From Corella eumyota (lineage: Eukaryota > Chordata > Ascidiacea > Phlebobranchia > Corellidae): DNA of 64,000 bases. Positions 61,101 to 64,000 of this stretch are shown in pieces. A program made the translations under genes and the position numbers. The stretch is taken from positions 3,720,001 through 3,784,000 of the forward strand of contig OY720101.1 of assembly GCA_963082875.1 (NCBI GenBank), given 5' to 3'. A model generated the notes under the pieces. It was not told the origin of the DNA, ran no database searches, and worked only from the letters and a program-made list of their open reading frames with translations. How positions within the stretch are numbered: position 1 is the stretch's first letter; each line of letters begins with the position of its first letter.

Positions 61101-63980
61101 TTTAAACAAATATTTTTTGTTTTACTTGTCAATTTATTTTAGCTTTTTTTGTTGAAAATTATTATTTTACATTTTCATCACCGTTTTGTTTTAAAAAGTA
61201 TATCATTGACATGGCTGCCATGTGCAATGCAAATATTTGTTTTTATTTTATTTTTTATTTTTGCTCGAAAATCAAAAAGAACCTAAACACAAGAGGGGGT
61301 CAAACGCATCAGAAATCAATATAACTTTGTCGTCGTCGGCAACTAACTCCCCCCAGAGAAACCTTCATTCAAGAACAGTTTCATCAAATGCACTACATAG
61401 TCCAACAAAAGCCCCCCGTCCATCAGCGAGGTCGCAGTCAGCGGCCTCAAGTTTATCAAAACCAATTTCCCCCCTCGGACATAAACATGTCACTACCCCT
61501 GACACCCCTACGAACTTCCTAAATGGGTATGGCCCTGATGGGGTAAAGCGTAAAGCCACGTTAAAATCTTCATCTATGGAGAGAAACACAATATTAGAAG
61601 AACCAAACTCAGGTTTTTTGTTTTGTTAAAAATCAATAATTTGTAAGTACATAACTGCAATCAGGGATATTTAAGATCTTTAATTTTACAGGGCAATTTT
61701 TCATCTTTTGATTTTTGTCATAACGGTCATTTTTGCATTTTTGCATGTTATTATGTTGTCAAGTCCATAATGTCTTAAGTTTAATATCAAATCTTTAAAG
61801 ATTTTAATAAATTAAATTGACTAACCTAAAAATTGATTATTAAAGCAATTCCTTTAAAGTAATTTGAAATAAAAATTACTTTAATATCAGTGATTTGTTA
61901 AGCGATATATAAATTTCTATATTATTTTGTTATTATTTTGATTTATTCTTGATGTGGGAAGGCCAACTTTTTATAAATGGGCTTCTTCACCAAATTCTTT
62001 ATTTATTTATTTTTTATTAGATGATACTAAAACAGAAACTGTTGAAACTCCACAACCAACTGACAAAGAAGATAAAAAAGAAAGTGATCAAAAACCAGAG
62101 GTCAGAAAACCAACCATAAAAGAGAATGGGGAAGAAAAAAGGGAGATTGTAGAAGAGAAAAAGGTGAATGGAGAGAAGGTGGAAAATGGGGGAGGGAAAC
62201 CCAAAGATGAAAATGAAGAGCAAAAAACAGAAGAAAAAGATGGTGAATCAAAGGAAACAAAAGTTAACACAACTATTGGTTAGTTTGTAAAAAAATTCAA
62301 AAAATTTTTCTAAACTTAAAAAAAATTCAAAAAATTTATAACTTTTGGTCTAAATATATATTTTTTATGCAAAAATTGGGGGTTAAGTTATAACCATACC
62401 CATATATATTAATTTAGTAAATGATTAAACTAAGATAAGACTTAAGTGTTCCTTGAAATTTGATTGTAAATTATGCTTATCAAGTGCTTTTTTCAAGTAC
62501 AATGTCACATGATATCATATGTAAATTTTCTTTTTTGTTGATGTAGTAATTTATGTTTTCCTTTTTTGACATGGCTGTCAGTTTACCAAACAAATATTCA
62601 CAGAATTAAGAATATATTTTTGTTATTTTCTTGGATTTTAAAATTTTATAATTTGGTTTTAATTTTCAATTTTTTTTTTTATGTTTAAAAAATTTTTATT
62701 TCTAAAATTTAAAAAAAATATTTTTACTCTTTCCAAAGATGAGGAGGATGATGACAGTGAGGATGAGGGAAGTTTGAGCAACTTGGAGTTTGAGGAGAAT
62801 GCGAAGGAATGTGGTACAGCATTGAAGGAAAGTAAAGCTTACGAGGCAATGTCAGCTCTGGTGAACTATGTTCAACCTGTCAGGTAAAAAGTTTTCAATT
62901 TATTTTTTATATAGCAGTTGATTAAAATTTTAAGTTTTAGTAGAATCAATAAATTAATTTTTATTAATATAAATCTGAAAAATTTGGCATATATCCCTTT
63001 AATTAGTTTAATGATGTTGTAAAATGTTAAGCTAAAATGCTAATTTGCATTTTAAATGTTTATCTTTTCTGTTTAGTGGAACTATAAATATCTGAAAAGT
63101 TAACATTTATTTAGTTAATTAGTTTTAAGAAGATGTAAAATGTGATTAGTTTTAAGCAGAATTACTAATTTACATTTTTGAAGTAACAACTAATTTTTTA
63201 AGAAATTTTTTTACTTCTAAAAAATGTTTTGTAATAATGTAAAAAGAATCTTTATGTTTTTTTTTAAATATTAGAATGATGACAGAAGTTACAAATACTT
63301 ATATAAATGCTTGAAAATATGTTTGGTCTAATTCTAATTTTTTTGAAATCACAAAATAAATTTTTTTGTAAAATGAAAAAAATATCCTTTTAATAAAAAA
63401 CTTTAAATGATTGTTACTGACTTTAAAAAAAAATTTTTTTTTAGATTCAAATCTTTCGACCAATCAAAACGTCGCAATCGATCACATGAGATCTCCTCCT
63501 TTACCGAGACAGCGGCCATGCGGATGTTGACTTACTATCCTCGTGAGTTTGTTAGTTACAACCGTAGGCAGACGAGTCGTATTTACCCTAAAGGTGCCAG
63601 AATGGATTCTTCGAATTACATGCCTCATGTGTTTTGGAATGCGGGTTGTCAGTTTGTGGCATTAAACTTTCAAGTTCTAGGTAAAGTACAACAACTTTTT
63701 TAAAACTAAATTATTTTTTGATAACGTTAATTTTACTAAAAGGTAATTTAGTCAAAATTTTACATTTTTTAAAAATTTTTGTATTTTGTAGAAAAAAATT
63801 TTTAAATTTTTTGTTTTGTATTTTTTAGACTTGCCGATGCAGTTGAATCTTGGTTTGTTTGAGTTTAACGGAAGTACTGGTTATTTATTAAAACCTGATA
63901 TCATGAAAACTATCGGGCGACAATTTGATCCATTTTCCAAAACCATAGACGGAGTGGTTGCTACATCTATTTCCATCAAG
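52177..63980 (+). CDS. PLCB1: Phosphoinositide phospholipase C beta (beta-1 type), partial at the 3' side
   Basis: Twenty exons: 52177-52278, 52796-52873, 53555-53623, 54094-54129, 54932-55075, 55558-55637, 56140-56193, 56415-56490, 57956-58062, 58524-58693, 59423-59569, 59674-59905, 60190-60274, 60435-60522, 60870-60902, 61280-61612, 62021-62278, 62739-62883, 63445-63680, 63829-63980 (875 residues so far). The Gq-regulated enzyme cleaves PIP2 to IP3 and diacylglycerol at the membrane. The start MAGAEATVH matches PLC-beta-1. PH domain spans about 1-145 and EF hands 145-300. The X box has [11 protein letters not shown] (H349, N350), VELDCWDG (E379, D381) and H393. The Y box has [23 protein letters not shown], leading toward C2. 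The X-Y linker is about 240 residues, far longer than the roughly 70 of vertebrate beta-1: a Ser/Pro-rich basic exon, a Lys/Glu-rich exon, then an acidic [11 protein letters not shown] stretch. Exon 20 ends with a donor near the window edge, so the gene continues. Which vertebrate beta paralogue is closest is uncertain. Confidence 0.93.
56929..56946 (+). other. Candidate 18-nt microexon within a possible SINE relic
   Basis: Between PLC-beta exons 8 and 9, acceptor catcctag and donor gtaaaa bound ATGTGGGAAGAAAAACAG, which is in frame and would add MWEEKQ. The acceptor region catcctagatgtgggaa resembles the SINE 3' end (atcctcgatgtgggaa on the reverse strand). Not included in the CDS. Confidence 0.3.
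61946..61972 (-). mobile_element. SINE 3'-tail relic
   Basis: ttcttgatgtgggaaggcc matches the reverse strand of the SINE 3' end. It lies about 50 bp before PLC-beta exon 17. Confidence 0.4.
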
Positions 63981-64000
63981 GTTATTTATTTAAATTTTTT

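Noticed and set aside
62017-62270. Minus-strand frames opposite PLC-beta exon 17
   Set aside because: Antisense of a Lys/Glu-rich exon, with low-complexity Phe/Ser products.

Overview
The window looks like nuclear DNA of a sea squirt (solitary ascidian), most likely Ciona or a close relative. The evidence is very AT-rich introns and spacers, compact genes with many short GT-AG introns, chordate-type proteins (CLIP1, glucosylceramidase, PLC-beta, NDUFA6, CHCHD4, TIMM10), and many copies of one tRNA-derived SINE of about 285 bp. The species call is an inference. The protein calls rest on remembered family motifs, because no search could be run. Exon borders were set by hand from splice signals and frame continuity.

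Layout. 1-3217: degenerate composite repeat (modules A-F) with one SINE. 3218-14417 (+): 18 exons of a secreted or cell-surface Cys-rich protein (GCC2_GCC3/ephrin-receptor-like repeats), without a visible start or end exon and with introns packed with SINEs. 14418-17596: a small element with terminal inverted repeats, another composite-repeat copy, a minisatellite of about 1.3 kb, and a SINE. 17597-18294 (-): NDUFA6. 19001-35644 (+): CLIP1, 40 exons, about 2395 aa. 36644-37129 (+): CHCHD4/MIA40. 37388-37984 (+): LYSMD1/2-like. 39112-41397 (-): probable ciliary protein with an RFX X-box-like site upstream. 41844-44723 (-): glucosylceramidase. 45365-46312 (+): 3' part of a ZP-domain/EGF/transmembrane gene. 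46676-47664 (+): TIMM10. 48754-51041 (-): unrecognised 303-aa coiled-coil protein. 52177-63980 (+): PLC-beta of the beta-1 type, leaving the window inside its C2 region.

The genes are mostly unrelated in function. The one pair with a direct link is CHCHD4 (the intermembrane-space oxidoreductase MIA40) and TIMM10 (a classical MIA40 substrate), about 10 kb apart. NDUFA6 and CLIP1 are divergent over 0.7 kb, as are the coiled-coil gene and PLC-beta over 1.1 kb, so each pair may share a promoter region.

The most notable structure is inside CLIP1. A 72-nt plus 96-nt exon pair is repeated five times in tandem, each pair adding 56 residues (exactly eight heptads). Also notable are the expanded cassette-like X-Y linker of PLC-beta, a single-base frame disruption in a conserved Cys-rich exon with an in-frame acceptor just downstream, and the composite repeat that lies on both sides of the Cys-rich gene. 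No virus-like element was recognised.
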